Assembly (NCBI RefSeq): GCF_001747085.1
Contig: NZ_MDJD01000007.1
Span: 620,001-684,000 of the forward strand
Length of the DNA stretch: 64,000 nucleotides
From: Flavivirga aquatica
GTDB taxonomy: Bacteria; Bacteroidota; Bacteroidia; Flavobacteriales; Flavobacteriaceae
Reading direction: 5' to 3'
The first letter of the stretch is position 1; the number at the start of each line of letters is the position of its first letter. The translations under genes and the position numbers were made by a program. Shown piece by piece: positions 17,144-26,122 of this stretch. The notes under the pieces are model-generated. The model saw nothing but the letters and a program-made list of their open reading frames with translations. It made no database searches and was not told where the DNA came from.

Positions 17144-17628
17144 TAGCTAAAAATTAAATTTTCTTTTGATTTTAATTGACTAGAATCAATACTGTAAGCG
17201 GTAACAATTTGAGGTATTTTTAACACATCGTTTAAAATGTGCTTCTCTTTACTGAAACTGAATTCACTCTCTATTTTTAAAAAATAATTGACAGTTTTGT
17301 ATTCTGGTAACAAATAATATGTTTTTGTTATTTTTTCTTGAGTGTCGAATAACGACTTGTAATCTATTTTTTGAATTGTTTCGGTTTTACAAATATTAGA
17401 AACCAAACTCCATGTTATTAATTGTTTTTCATCTTCCCAATCATAAATCGAGTGAGAGACATTCCCTTCATTGTAATCTAAATCAGATTCCTTTCTAGCA
17501 AGTGCAATACCTAAATTTTTATTTAGAAGATACGCTAAACGATAATCTTCAAGTGTACAATGAATTGCAATTAAAGTATATAACACCTCATCAAAAGCAT
17601 CATCAAGAACAAGTTTGTGAACAGCCAT
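17143..17628 (-). CDS. IPExxxVDY family protein
   Basis: Cytoplasmic protein of 161 residues belonging to a small family restricted to Bacteroidetes and named for a conserved motif, seen here as LPEYKTVNYFLKIE around residue 115. The N-terminal half contains two helices (DEVLYTLIAIHCTLEDYRLAYLLNKNLG) and then Asp/Glu-rich strands. The biochemical role is unknown. It overlaps pyk by one base, and I recall the same pairing in related flavobacteria, which suggests a link to glycolysis or its control; that link is inference. Confidence 0.82.
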   Translation of the reverse strand: MAVHKLVLDDAFDEVLYTLIAIHCTLEDYRLAYLLNKNLGIALARKESDLDYNEGNVSHSIYDWEDEKQLITWSLVSNICKTETIQKIDYKSLFDTQEKITKTYYLLPEYKTVNYFLKIESEFSFSKEKHILNDVLKIPQIVTAYSIDSSQLKSKENLIFS

Positions 17629-17747
17629 GATTTATATTAAAACGCCGTAAATATAGTATTTATTAAATTGAGTTGTAACAAGATTGTTATAATCTTGACA
17701 AGAAACACTACTAAAACGTTATAGTTAATTCTTTCTAATTAAAAGAA

Positions 17748-18488
17748 TCATTTCATCTTAGACATACTACTTTGAAATGCAAAAAAGGCACGTTTAGAAG
17801 CTTTTTCTTCAGCTTTTTTCTTTGAAGTTGCTCTAGCTTTAGATACCACCTTGTTATCAATTGATAATTTTACCGAAAAATGCCTAACATTATCATTTCC
17901 AGTATCCTCATATACATTATACCCAAAGGTTTTCTTTTCTTTTTGGCACCACTCAATAAGTAAACTTTTATAACTAATAACTTTACCTTCTAAAGTTTCA
18001 ATGTCTACATAAGGTATAATAACACGTTTATAAATAAACTTTTCACAGTACTTATAGCTCCTATCTAAAAAAATAGCTCCTATTAGAGCTTCAAACAAAT
18101 TACCATGAATATTATCTCCAAATTGACCTGCTGGTATTTTACTCTCCACTAAATCTATAAGTTTCAATTCCTTACCCAACTCATTTAAATGCTCTCTACT
18201 CACTATTTTAGATCGCATTTTAGTTAAATACCCTTCATCTCCACTAGGCACTTCAAGATATAAATGAGAAGCAATAACAGAACTTAACATGGCATCACCT
18301 AGAAATTCTAAGCGCTCATAATTAACAGCATTTCCTTTGCTATCTTTTATGTTCATTGACCTATGAGTAAAGGCTTTTTGGTAGTATTTAACATGTTTAG
18401 GTTTAAAACCAAGAATTTTAGTTAATTCCATAAAAAAATTCCCGTTGCCTTTAAAACGGGAATTTAATATGTTACGAATGTTTTTCAT
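17748..18488 (-). CDS. rnc: Ribonuclease III
   Basis: Double-strand-specific endoribonuclease of 246 residues that processes rRNA and mRNA precursors. The nuclease signature NYERLEFLGDA occupies 56-66, with catalytic E61 and D65, and the second acidic site lies in NLFEALIGAIFLD near 135. A double-stranded-RNA-binding domain fills the C-terminus (about 170-240), ending in the Lys/Ala helix KKKAEEKASKRAFFAF. It starts 7 bp after fabF, the common rnc-fabF-acpP order. The last residues are followed by a 119-bp gap, so the downstream pyk pair is probably a separate unit. Confidence 0.95.
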   Translation of the reverse strand: MKNIRNILNSRFKGNGNFFMELTKILGFKPKHVKYYQKAFTHRSMNIKDSKGNAVNYERLEFLGDAMLSSVIASHLYLEVPSGDEGYLTKMRSKIVSREHLNELGKELKLIDLVESKIPAGQFGDNIHGNLFEALIGAIFLDRSYKYCEKFIYKRVIIPYVDIETLEGKVISYKSLLIEWCQKEKKTFGYNVYEDTGNDNVRHFSVKLSIDNKVVSKARATSKKKAEEKASKRAFFAFQSSMSKMK

Positions 18489-18495
18489 TCGGGAT

Positions 18496-19746
18496 TTAAT
18501 CTATTTTTTTAAATAATACACAAGCGTTGTGTCCGCCAAATCCAAATGTATTACTCATTGCTACTTTTACATCTCGCTTTTGAGCCTTATTTAAGGTTAA
18601 ATTTAATTCAGGATCAATTTTTTCATCTACCGTTGTATGGTTAATTGTAGGAGGCACAATGCTGTGCTCCATAGCCAAAATAGTAGATATAGCCTCTATA
18701 GCTCCAGCAGCACCTAATAAGTGCCCTGTCATTGATTTTGTTGAATTAATATTTATGTTTTTAGCGTGACTTCCAAATATCTCTGAAATTGCTTTAAGTT
18801 CAGCAACATCTCCTAAAGGTGTTGAAGTACCATGTGTATTAATATGATCTACATCCTCAGGTTTTAATCCGGCATTTTCTAAACAATTTTTCATTACAGC
18901 TATAACACCAATACCGTCTGGATGTGGTGCAGTCATATGATAAGCATCAGAAGATAAACCTCCTCCAACAAACTCTGCATAAATTTTTGCACCTCTTGCT
19001 TTTGCATGCTCATATTCTTCTAGAATTAACGCTCCTGCGCCCTCACCTAGAACAAAACCATCTCTTGTACCATCAAATGGACGAGAAGCTGTTTCTGGAC
19101 TTTCATTCCTAGTTGACAATGCATGCATAGCATTAAAACCACCCATTCCTGCAATAGTAACCGCTGCTTCACTACCTCCTGTAACAACCACATCACAATG
19201 TCCTAAACGTATCGTGTTTAAGGCATCAAACATAGCATTAGCCGAAGATGCACATGCAGAAACCGTTGTATAATTGGGCCCCATAAAACCATGTTTTATA
19301 GAGATATTTGCTGGTGCAATATCAGCAATCATTTTAGGAATAAAGAAAGGGTTAAACCTTGGTGTTCCATCTCCTTCCGCAAAATTTAAAACTTCTTGCT
19401 GAAAAGTTTCAATACCACCAATTCCTGCTCCCCATATAACACCAACACGTAATTTATTAACCGAATCTAGATTTAGTTTAGCATCTGCAATAGCTTCATC
19501 TGCTGCAACCATAGCGTATTGAGCAAACCTGTCCATTTTACGGGCTTCTTTTCTATTAATAAAATCGGTTACATTAAAGTTTTTTAATTCGCATGCGAAT
19601 TTTGTCTTAAACTTTTCGGTGTCATAATATGTTATAGGCGCAGCACCACTTTTACCACTTATTAAGCCTTCCCAGTATTCGTCTTTGGTATTGCCTATTG
19701 GTGTTAAAGCTCCTAATCCTGTGACTACAACTCTCTTTAATTCCAT
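18496..19746 (-). CDS. fabF: 3-oxoacyl-ACP synthase II
   Basis: Fatty-acid elongation enzyme of 416 residues condensing acyl-ACP with malonyl-ACP. The KAS II catalytic triad is visible: Cys165 in TVSACASSANAM, His305 in NTHGTSTPLGD and His342 in STKSMTGHLLGAAGA. Full length for FabF. It lies 10 bp after acpP and 7 bp before rnc in one operon. A second ketosynthase gene at 60615 belongs to the pigment cluster and differs in several motifs, so this is the housekeeping copy. Confidence 0.96.
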   Translation of the reverse strand: MELKRVVVTGLGALTPIGNTKDEYWEGLISGKSGAAPITYYDTEKFKTKFACELKNFNVTDFINRKEARKMDRFAQYAMVAADEAIADAKLNLDSVNKLRVGVIWGAGIGGIETFQQEVLNFAEGDGTPRFNPFFIPKMIADIAPANISIKHGFMGPNYTTVSACASSANAMFDALNTIRLGHCDVVVTGGSEAAVTIAGMGGFNAMHALSTRNESPETASRPFDGTRDGFVLGEGAGALILEEYEHAKARGAKIYAEFVGGGLSSDAYHMTAPHPDGIGVIAVMKNCLENAGLKPEDVDHINTHGTSTPLGDVAELKAISEIFGSHAKNININSTKSMTGHLLGAAGAIEAISTILAMEHSIVPPTINHTTVDEKIDPELNLTLNKAQKRDVKVAMSNTFGFGGHNACVLFKKID

Positions 19747-19756
19747 AAAACCCTAC

Positions 19757-19990
19757 TTATTTTGCAGCTTCAATGTATGATATAGCTTGACCAACTGTTG
19801 CAATGTTCTCTGCTTGATCATCTGGAATTTGAATATCAAATTCTTTTTCGAATTCCATAATTAATTCTACTGTATCTAGTGAGTCTGCTCCTAAATCGTT
19901 TGTGAAGCTTGCTTCAGTAACAACTTCATTCTCGTCTACACCTAATTTGTCTACGATAATCGCTTTTACTCTTGATGCAATGTCTGACAT
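19757..19990 (-). CDS. acpP: Acyl carrier protein
   Basis: Acidic 77-residue carrier protein for fatty-acid synthesis. The phosphopantetheine attachment serine is S37 within [16 protein letters not shown], and the overall four-helix pattern and length match AcpP. It is the first gene of the acpP-fabF-rnc operon. A -7 box is visible upstream at 20022-20029. Confidence 0.97.
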   Translation of the reverse strand: MSDIASRVKAIIVDKLGVDENEVVTEASFTNDLGADSLDTVELIMEFEKEFDIQIPDDQAENIATVGQAISYIEAAK

Positions 19991-20021
19991 AATCTTTTAA
20001 TTTTAAGTTTTAATTAAGTCG

Positions 20022-20029
20022 CAAAAATA
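20022..20029 (-). promoter_or_regulatory. -7 promoter box for acpP-fabF-rnc
   Basis: On the minus strand this reads TATTTTTG, a match to TAnnTTTG. It lies 31 bp upstream of the acpP start in the acpP-purN divergent region. No -33 TTTG is obvious. Confidence 0.4.
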
Positions 20030-20174
20030 AAAAACTTTATTTTAAAACACGCCATTAGTTTAAAAATGTGTTTCTAATTTAATAAATTCCTTTTAAGTAT
20101 TTCTATTTTACCCCTTAATTGTTAATATTTATTCTTTTTTTTGTTCGAATAATCTTAACATTATAATCTGTAAA

Positions 20175-20741
20175 ATGAAACGTATCGTAATTTTTGCGTC
20201 CGGAAGTGGAAGTAATGCTGAAAATTTAATTAAGTTTTTTCACAACAGAGATAATGCATCTGTTATTCAAGTACTCACTAACAATCCTCATGCCAAAGTC
20301 TTAGACCGTGCAAAAACACTTAAAGTTAGCGCTTTATCTTTTAACAGAACAGCATTTACAAAAACAGATGATGTACTTAATATATTAAAAGCATCAAACC
20401 CAGATCTTATAATACTAGCTGGGTTCCTTTGGAAATTTCCTGAATTTATTTTAAACCACTTTCCCAATAAAGTTATTAATGTACACCCTGCATTATTACC
20501 AAAATATGGAGGCAAAGGCATGTATGGCATGCATGTGCACGAAGCTGTTTCTGCTAATAAAGAAACTGAAACTGGTATTACCATTCATTATGTAAACGAA
20601 CATTATGATGAAGGCGGAATTATTTTTCAAGCTAAATGCGAAGTAAACATAAATGATTCGGTTAAAGACATTGCTGCTAAAATTCATGAATTAGAAATGA
20701 AACATTTCCCAAAAGTGGTTGAACAATTATTATTAAAATAA
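20175..20741 (+). CDS. purN: Phosphoribosylglycinamide formyltransferase
   Basis: Purine-biosynthesis enzyme of 188 residues transferring the formyl group of 10-formyltetrahydrofolate to GAR. The N-terminal phosphate-binding stretch IVIFASGSGSNAENL, the INVHPALLPKYGGKGMYG segment with the catalytic His, and the Asp in NEHYDEGGIIFQ are all present. It is divergent from acpP and followed after 13 bp by an unrelated small exported protein. Confidence 0.95.
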   Translation: MKRIVIFASGSGSNAENLIKFFHNRDNASVIQVLTNNPHAKVLDRAKTLKVSALSFNRTAFTKTDDVLNILKASNPDLIILAGFLWKFPEFILNHFPNKVINVHPALLPKYGGKGMYGMHVHEAVSANKETETGITIHYVNEHYDEGGIIFQAKCEVNINDSVKDIAAKIHELEMKHFPKVVEQLLLK

Positions 20742-20754
20742 TCACACTTATAAT

Positions 20755-21318
20755 ATGAAACCCCTTAAATTATTAATATTTTCATTAACATTTGTTGTCT
20801 GTATTTCTGCCAAGCAAGAAAACAATAATCAAGTTATCGATTTAAAATCAAGGTTAAATAATAAAGTCCAAAGGTTATCTAGCTTAAAATCTAACTACAT
20901 TTTAAAAAACATTAAATTAATTAAAATTAAAAATTCTATACTCATTGGACAGCTGGAAAACTTATCTGAATTTGAGTTTACCCCTAAAGAAATTAAAAGC
21001 CTTAACATAAAAAAAATAAAAAATAGTGTCTACGAAACACGTCAATGTTTTGTAAAAGGTACTAAAACCATTATTTCTAAAGGCGACACTTATCCTAGAG
21101 CTACAATTGTTGAATATATATTCAACACAGAAGAAGACGCTTTAAAAACATTCGAACAACTTAATGAACTAAGGAAAGATAAAAGTATATGGATTCATGT
21201 AAGTAAATCACCTAATTCAATGTTTTTAGAAGATAATAGAATATATTACATTCTTTCTGGAGGCTGGTACATGTCTGGTATTTATAAAGAAATTGAAAGA
21301 AAAATGAAATTACAATAA
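20755..21318 (+). CDS. Hypothetical exported protein
   Basis: Protein of 187 residues with an N-terminal signal peptide (LKLLIFSLTFVVCISA) and no later membrane segment. The mature part is Lys/Ile/Asn-rich, with a basic region at about 45-100 and a C-terminal region (about 100-185) containing aromatic strands (IWIHVSKSP, ILSGGWYMSG). I recognise no domain. It begins 13 bp after purN and may be read through from it. The Cys in the signal region is not followed by a lipobox pattern good enough to call a lipoprotein. Confidence 0.65.
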   Translation: MKPLKLLIFSLTFVVCISAKQENNNQVIDLKSRLNNKVQRLSSLKSNYILKNIKLIKIKNSILIGQLENLSEFEFTPKEIKSLNIKKIKNSVYETRQCFVKGTKTIISKGDTYPRATIVEYIFNTEEDALKTFEQLNELRKDKSIWIHVSKSPNSMFLEDNRIYYILSGGWYMSGIYKEIERKMKLQ

Positions 21319-21446
21319 ATATTCTAAACCAAAACGAACACAAGTTCTACTTAACGAACTCATTTTAAATCATTTTAGGTTAAAACAAAAAGTCAAAATG
21401 AGTTTAATAGTTTATTTTTAGCGAAGTTGAAAATGCAGAAATAAAA

Positions 21447-22088
21447 ATGTCGAAGAAAAAAAAGAAATATTATACCGTTTGGAAAGGTCATAAAACTGGA
21501 GTTTTTGAGACTTGGAATATTTGCAAAAAACAAATTAAAGATTTTCAAGGTGCTCAATATAAATCTTTCGACTCTTTAGATGCCGCAAAAAAAGCTTTAG
21601 AAGGCAATTATTTTGATTTTATAAGAAAAAACAAAACCTCTAAAAGTGGGCTTAGTACTCTCCAACTTCAAAAAATAGGACAACCAAATTACAACTCAAT
21701 TTCTGTTGATGCTGCTTCTAGTGGAAACCCAGGTATTATGGAATATCGTGGTGTAGACACCAGAAGTAAAAAACAATTATTCAGTCAAGGACCCTTTCAA
21801 CAAGGCACCAATAATATTGGTGAGTTTTTAGCCTTAGTACATGGTTTAAGTTTTCTAAAAAAACACAATAGCGATCGTATTTTATATACAGACTCCAAAA
21901 CAGCAATGAGCTGGGTACGCAAAAAAACATGCAACTCTAAATTAGAACGTAATGCCAAAAACAAAGCTCTTTTCGACTTAGTAGATCGCGCAATTCTTTG
22001 GCTTAAAAATAATGAATACACTACAACTATTGTGAAATGGGAAACCAAAGCTTGGGGAGAAATCCCTGCAGATTTTGGGAGAAAGTAA
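21447..22088 (+). CDS. Ribonuclease H family protein with viroplasmin domain
   Basis: RNase HI-type enzyme of 213 residues that should degrade the RNA strand of RNA-DNA hybrids. An N-terminal caulimovirus viroplasmin / hybrid-binding domain (about 7-52, KYYTVWKGHKTGVFETW) precedes the RNase H domain (about 84-213). The catalytic acids are D88 (SISVDAASSGN), E126 (NIGEFLAL), D149 (YTDSKTAMSW) and D209 near the C-terminus (IPADFGRK). This two-domain form is usual in Bacteroidetes, whereas proteobacterial RnhA lacks the hybrid-binding domain. Confidence 0.9.
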   Translation: MSKKKKKYYTVWKGHKTGVFETWNICKKQIKDFQGAQYKSFDSLDAAKKALEGNYFDFIRKNKTSKSGLSTLQLQKIGQPNYNSISVDAASSGNPGIMEYRGVDTRSKKQLFSQGPFQQGTNNIGEFLALVHGLSFLKKHNSDRILYTDSKTAMSWVRKKTCNSKLERNAKNKALFDLVDRAILWLKNNEYTTTIVKWETKAWGEIPADFGRK

Positions 22089-22107
22089 CAAACAATAATG
22101 CTTAATA

Positions 22108-22115
22108 TAGTTTTG
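22108..22115 (+). promoter_or_regulatory. -7 promoter box for the START-domain gene
   Basis: TAGTTTTG fits TAnnTTTG and lies 45 bp before the start at 22161, in the 72-bp gap after the RNase H gene. No clear -33 element. Confidence 0.35.
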
Positions 22116-22160
22116 TAATGAATCTTTCTTTTTAACAACTAAGAACCCTAAAAGGTTGTT

Positions 22161-22766
22161 ATGTTGAAGAGTATATTTATTTTTATTGCAACAGTTTGCA
22201 TAAGTTTTAGCTGTTTTACTCAAGAAGAATGGGTTTTAAAAAAGAATACTAATAATATTAAAATCTATACGAGGCATCAAAAAGATTTTGCTTTTGATGA
22301 GTACAAAGCAACAACATTAGTCAATACCCCTATAAATGATGTTTTAACCGAACTTCTCGATGCTCCTAAATACTATGAAAATTGCCCCTCAGGAATTAGT
22401 CATTATATAAAACCTATTGGAGGTAATAAACACGTATTTTATGCACATAAAGAATTCCCTTGGCCAATTAAAAACAGGGATATTGTCACCTTATTAACGG
22501 TAAAAAAAATTTCGGACAAAAAAATAAAACTTACCTTAGAAAGCCTGCCTAACGAAATTCCTAAAAAGGATAAAACAATAAGAATTAAAATATTGATGGG
22601 ACATTGGCTTTTAGAAGAAAGTAATGATGAAAAGACAAAAATCACTCAACAATTATTTCTAGACCCTGAAGGTAGTTTACCTCCTTTCATTGTGAATACA
22701 CTTTTAATTAAAGGTCCATACAGGACATTTTCACAATTACATTATATTAATAAAAAGGCTTCTTAA
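22161..22766 (+). CDS. Exported START/SRPBCC-domain lipid-binding protein
   Basis: Protein of 201 residues with a signal peptide (SIFIFIATVCISFSCFTQ; the Cys could even be a lipobox Cys) and one START-like domain. Typical features are the opening WVLKKNTNNIKIYTR, the central FYAHKEFPWPIKNRDIV and the closing helix with GPYRTFSQLHY. START domains hold a lipid or other hydrophobic ligand in a helix-grip cavity. The ligand is unknown. It stands alone with its own -7 box, upstream of the PfkB kinase gene. Confidence 0.8.
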   Translation: MLKSIFIFIATVCISFSCFTQEEWVLKKNTNNIKIYTRHQKDFAFDEYKATTLVNTPINDVLTELLDAPKYYENCPSGISHYIKPIGGNKHVFYAHKEFPWPIKNRDIVTLLTVKKISDKKIKLTLESLPNEIPKKDKTIRIKILMGHWLLEESNDEKTKITQQLFLDPEGSLPPFIVNTLLIKGPYRTFSQLHYINKKAS

Positions 22767-22811
22767 ATGATTTTCAAAAGATAAAAGGCGTTAGTTTGTA
22801 ATTAATCGTAT

Positions 22812-22819
22812 TATATTTG
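22812..22819 (+). promoter_or_regulatory. -7 promoter box for the PfkB kinase gene
   Basis: TATATTTG is a perfect TAnnTTTG box, 23 bp before the start codon at 22843. A TTTG at 22795-22798 is closer than the normal -33 spacing. Confidence 0.5.
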
Positions 22820-22842
22820 CAAAAAATTATCATACTTCATTT

Positions 22843-23769
22843 ATGAGTAAATTAGTAATAGTTGGTAGTGTGGCATTTGATGCTATAGAGACACCATTCG
22901 GGAAAACCGATAAAATTCTTGGCGGAGCTGCAACATATATAGGTTTATCTGCTTCTCATTTTAATGTAGATTCTTCTATAGTATCTGTTGTTGGAGGTGA
23001 ATTCCCTCAAGAGTATCTAGACCTATTGTCAAATAAAAATATTGATCTTTCTGGTATTGAAATTATTAAAGATGGAAAAACATTCTTTTGGAGTGGTTTA
23101 TATCATAACGACATGAACTCCAGAGATACTTTAATAACAGAATTAAACACTCTTGCTGATTTTAATCCAATAGTTCCTGAAAACTATAGAGACGCAGAAA
23201 TAGTTATGCTAGGGAATTTACACCCTATTGTACAATCCAGTGTTTTAGATCAAATGACTACCAAACCAAAACTAGTGATTTTAGACACTATGAATTTTTG
23301 GATGGACAGTGCACTTGAAGATTTACACAATGTGATTAAACGTATAGATGTAATTACTATAAATGACGAAGAAGCAAGACAATTAACAGGAGAATATTCT
23401 TTAGTTGTTGCTGCACAAAAAATTCATAAAATGGGACCTAAATACGTTGTAATTAAGAAAGGGGAGCATGGTGCTTTATTATTTCATAACGACAATATTT
23501 TCTCGGCACCAGCATTACCGTTAGCTGAAGTTTTTGATCCAACTGGAGCAGGAGATACTTTTGCTGGAGGATTTGCTGGTTACCTTGCGCAAACTGGTGA
23601 CATTTCTTTTGAAAACATGAAAAATGCCATTATATATGGTTCTGCATTAGCGTCATTTTGTGTTGAGAAATTTGGAACCGAACGTATACAGAATTTATCA
23701 AAAGATGAAGTCCATGAGCGTTTGCTGACGTTTAAAAAGCTAACACAATTTGAAATAGAATTAACATAA
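22843..23769 (+). CDS. PfkB-family sugar/nucleoside kinase
   Basis: Carbohydrate or nucleoside kinase of 308 residues of the ribokinase fold. The C-terminal PfkB signature DPTGAGDTFAGGFAGYL is intact, with the catalytic base at Asp238. The N-terminal glycine motif GGAATYIGLSAS and the substrate segment are present. The exact substrate is not given by the sequence. It precedes a long amidophosphoribosyltransferase gene and is separated from it by a strong terminator, so the two are transcribed apart; a role in nucleoside salvage is possible but unproven. Confidence 0.85.
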   Translation: MSKLVIVGSVAFDAIETPFGKTDKILGGAATYIGLSASHFNVDSSIVSVVGGEFPQEYLDLLSNKNIDLSGIEIIKDGKTFFWSGLYHNDMNSRDTLITELNTLADFNPIVPENYRDAEIVMLGNLHPIVQSSVLDQMTTKPKLVILDTMNFWMDSALEDLHNVIKRIDVITINDEEARQLTGEYSLVVAAQKIHKMGPKYVVIKKGEHGALLFHNDNIFSAPALPLAEVFDPTGAGDTFAGGFAGYLAQTGDISFENMKNAIIYGSALASFCVEKFGTERIQNLSKDEVHERLLTFKKLTQFEIELT

Positions 23770-23772
23770 ACT

Positions 23773-23800
23773 AACGCGCTCTAAAATAGAGTGCGTTTTT
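23773..23800 (+). terminator. Rho-independent terminator after the PfkB kinase gene
   Basis: An 11-bp stem (23773-23783 with 23787-23797, one G-T pair, core ACGCGCTCTA) with a 3-nt AAA loop is followed by a T run. It begins 4 bp after the stop codon. Confidence 0.9.
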
Positions 23801-23903
23801 AATTAAATAAAGAATTCTAAAATAATATCATTTTAGAGCCAAAGATTTTTCATTTCCGCGAATCTGCTTTTAGGCAGAATAGGAGCGAAAAAAACATTTA
23901 GAT

Positions 23904-25802
23904 ATGAGTGATGCATTAAAACACGAATGTGGAATAGCTGTTATTAGACTGTTAAAACCATTAGAGTATTACAAAGAAAAATATGGAACTGCATTTTACG
24001 GTGTAAATAAAATGTATTTAATGATGGAAAAACAGCACAATCGTGGTCAAGACGGTGCTGGGTTTGCAAGTATAAAATTAGACACTAAACCAGGTGAGCG
24101 CTACATAAGTAGAGTACGCTCTATAGCGCAACAACCTATTCAAGATATTTTTGCTCAAATTAATGATCGAGTTAATAAAGAGTTTGTTGAACATCCTGAA
24201 TATGCAGATGATGTTACTGCTCAAAAAAAGAACATCCCATATATTGGTGAAGTTTTATTAGGTCACGTTAGATATGGTACATTTGGTAAAAATAGTGTAG
24301 AAAGTGTACATCCTTTTTTAAGGCAAAACAACTGGATGCACAGAAATTTAATAATGGCAGGAAACTTTAACATGACTAATGTTAAAGAACTGTTTGGTAA
24401 TCTTATTGAATTAGGACAGCATCCAAAAGAATATACCGATACCATAACTATTATGGAGAAAATTGGTCATTTTTTAGATGATGCTGTTAGCAAAATATAT
24501 AAAGATTTAAAAAAAGAAGGCTATAATAAAAGAAATGCATCACCTCTTATTGCCGAACGTATTAAAGTTGCAAAAATTTTAAAACGTGCTGCAAAAAACT
24601 GGGATGGTGGTTATGCTATGGCTGGACTTATTGGCCATGGAGATGCTTTTGTTTTAAGAGACCCTGCTGGAATTAGACCAGCTTATTATTATAAAGATGA
24701 CGAAATTGTTGTTGTAGCATCAGAGCGTCCAGTAATTCAAACTGTTTTCAATGTTAAATTTGAAGATGTAAAAGAACTAGATCCAGGACAAGCTATAATT
24801 ACAAAAAAATCTGGAGAAGTTAGACTTAAGCAAATATTAGAACCTTTAGAAAAAAAATCGTGTTCTTTTGAACGCATTTATTTCTCTAGAGGTAGTGATG
24901 CCGAAATTTACCAAGAACGTAAAACATTGGGTAAATTATTAATACCTAAAGTACTTGAAGCTATTAATAATGATACAAAAAACACCGTATTCTCTTATAT
25001 TCCAAATACTGCTGAAACATCTTTTTATGGCATGATAGAAAGTGCAGAGGCTTTTATTAACGAAACTAAAACAAAAGCCATTTTAAACGGGCAACGTTCG
25101 TTATCTGCAGCAAAAGTCACTGAAATTTTATCTGAACGAACACGAATAGAAAAAATCGCTATTAAAGATGTAAAACTTAGAACGTTTATTACAGAAGATA
25201 GCAGTAGAGATGATTTAGTAGCGCATGTTTACGATGTCACTTATGGCGTTATTAAACCTAATGATAATTTAGTAATTATAGACGATAGTATCGTAAGAGG
25301 TACCACTTTAAAAAAGAGTATCCTTAAAATGCTTGATCGCTTAAATCCTAAAAAAATTATTGTAGTGTCCTCTGCTCCTCAAATTCGTTATCCTGATTGC
25401 TATGGTATTGACATGGCTAATCTTGAAAGCTTAGTAGCATTTAGAGCTGCTTTAGAATTATTAAAAGACACCAATAAATATGATATTGTAGAAGAAGTTT
25501 ACAATAAGTGCATTAAACAGACTGACATAGATGACAAACATGTTAAAAACTTTGTTAAAGAACTTTATGATCCTTTTACAGATGAGCAAATTTCAGATAA
25601 AATATCAGAACTCTTAAGTGATGAATCTATAAATGCAGAAGTTAAAATTATTTTTCAATCGGTTGATAATTTACATAAAGCATGTCCAAACCATTTAGGA
25701 GATTGGTACTTTACAGGAAATTATCCTACAGCAGGAGGAAATAGAGTTGTAAATAGAGCTTTCATCAATTTCTTTGAAGGTAACAAAGAACGAGCTTATT
25801 AA
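23904..25802 (+). CDS. Amidophosphoribosyltransferase, long Bacteroidetes type
   Basis: Enzyme of 632 residues with an N-terminal class II glutamine amidotransferase and a C-terminal phosphoribosyltransferase domain, the PurF architecture for the first step of purine synthesis. Cys9 in KHECGIAVIR is the glutaminase nucleophile after propeptide removal. QHNRGQDGAGFA, GHVRYGTFG and the PRPP loop VIIDDSIVRGTT are intact. It is about 130 residues longer than standard PurF, with insertions in the glutaminase half (about 75-110) and an extra C-terminal tail (about 540-632). I recall such long forms beside a normal PurF in flavobacteria, so it may be a paralogue. A small hairpin (23863-23878) lies in its leader. 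Confidence 0.85.
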   Translation: MSDALKHECGIAVIRLLKPLEYYKEKYGTAFYGVNKMYLMMEKQHNRGQDGAGFASIKLDTKPGERYISRVRSIAQQPIQDIFAQINDRVNKEFVEHPEYADDVTAQKKNIPYIGEVLLGHVRYGTFGKNSVESVHPFLRQNNWMHRNLIMAGNFNMTNVKELFGNLIELGQHPKEYTDTITIMEKIGHFLDDAVSKIYKDLKKEGYNKRNASPLIAERIKVAKILKRAAKNWDGGYAMAGLIGHGDAFVLRDPAGIRPAYYYKDDEIVVVASERPVIQTVFNVKFEDVKELDPGQAIITKKSGEVRLKQILEPLEKKSCSFERIYFSRGSDAEIYQERKTLGKLLIPKVLEAINNDTKNTVFSYIPNTAETSFYGMIESAEAFINETKTKAILNGQRSLSAAKVTEILSERTRIEKIAIKDVKLRTFITEDSSRDDLVAHVYDVTYGVIKPNDNLVIIDDSIVRGTTLKKSILKMLDRLNPKKIIVVSSAPQIRYPDCYGIDMANLESLVAFRAALELLKDTNKYDIVEEVYNKCIKQTDIDDKHVKNFVKELYDPFTDEQISDKISELLSDESINAEVKIIFQSVDNLHKACPNHLGDWYFTGNYPTAGGNRVVNRAFINFFEGNKERAY

Positions 25803-25913
25803 GCTTTAGATATTTTATTATACTTAATACTTACTAGAAACGCACTTTATCAGATAAATATGCTTTTCATCTAAAAAATAATTCGTAATATCTAAAATAC
25901 ACATAAATTAGTA

Positions 25914-25988
25914 TCACCATAACATAAGTAGGTTAAGTTCATGGTAGATTTGGGGCAAAAAAAGGTGAACTTCTGTTCGCCTTTTTTT
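25914..25988 (+). ncRNA. Predicted small RNA, copy 1 of a tandem pair
   Basis: A 75-nt transcript is predicted by comparison with an almost identical copy 209 bp downstream. It opens with a 5' hairpin (25916-25920 with 25941-25945, ACCAT/ATGGT, extended by AAC/GTT), then an unpaired purine-rich stretch with GGGG, then a terminator stem (25964-25970 with 25975-25981, loop TTCT) and seven Ts. Upstream TAAATTAG (25904-25911) is a one-mismatch -7 box at the same spacing as in copy 2. The reading frame differs between copies, so it is not coding. It may belong to the Flavo-1 RNA family of flavobacteria, which I cannot confirm. Confidence 0.72.
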
Positions 25989-26112
25989 ATGGATTTAATT
26001 AGTTTTAATTTTCTTACTGTAATACTATGTTTTGCTTTTAAAAAGCAATTTTCCTTTAAGCCTATTTATTAGTCGTTTAACTAAAATATTTTATCAACTC
26101 TTTTTAGCACTG

Positions 26113-26120
26113 TATATTTG
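26113..26120 (+). promoter_or_regulatory. -7 promoter box for small RNA copy 2
   Basis: TATATTTG is a perfect TAnnTTTG box two bases upstream of the repeated transcript. In copy 1 the aligned position reads TAAATTAG. Confidence 0.5.
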
Positions 26121-26122
26121 CC

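Noticed and set aside
23863-23878. Small hairpin in the amidophosphoribosyltransferase leader as a riboswitch
   Set aside because: Only a five-base stem is visible and no purine-riboswitch core was found, so it is not reported as a regulator.
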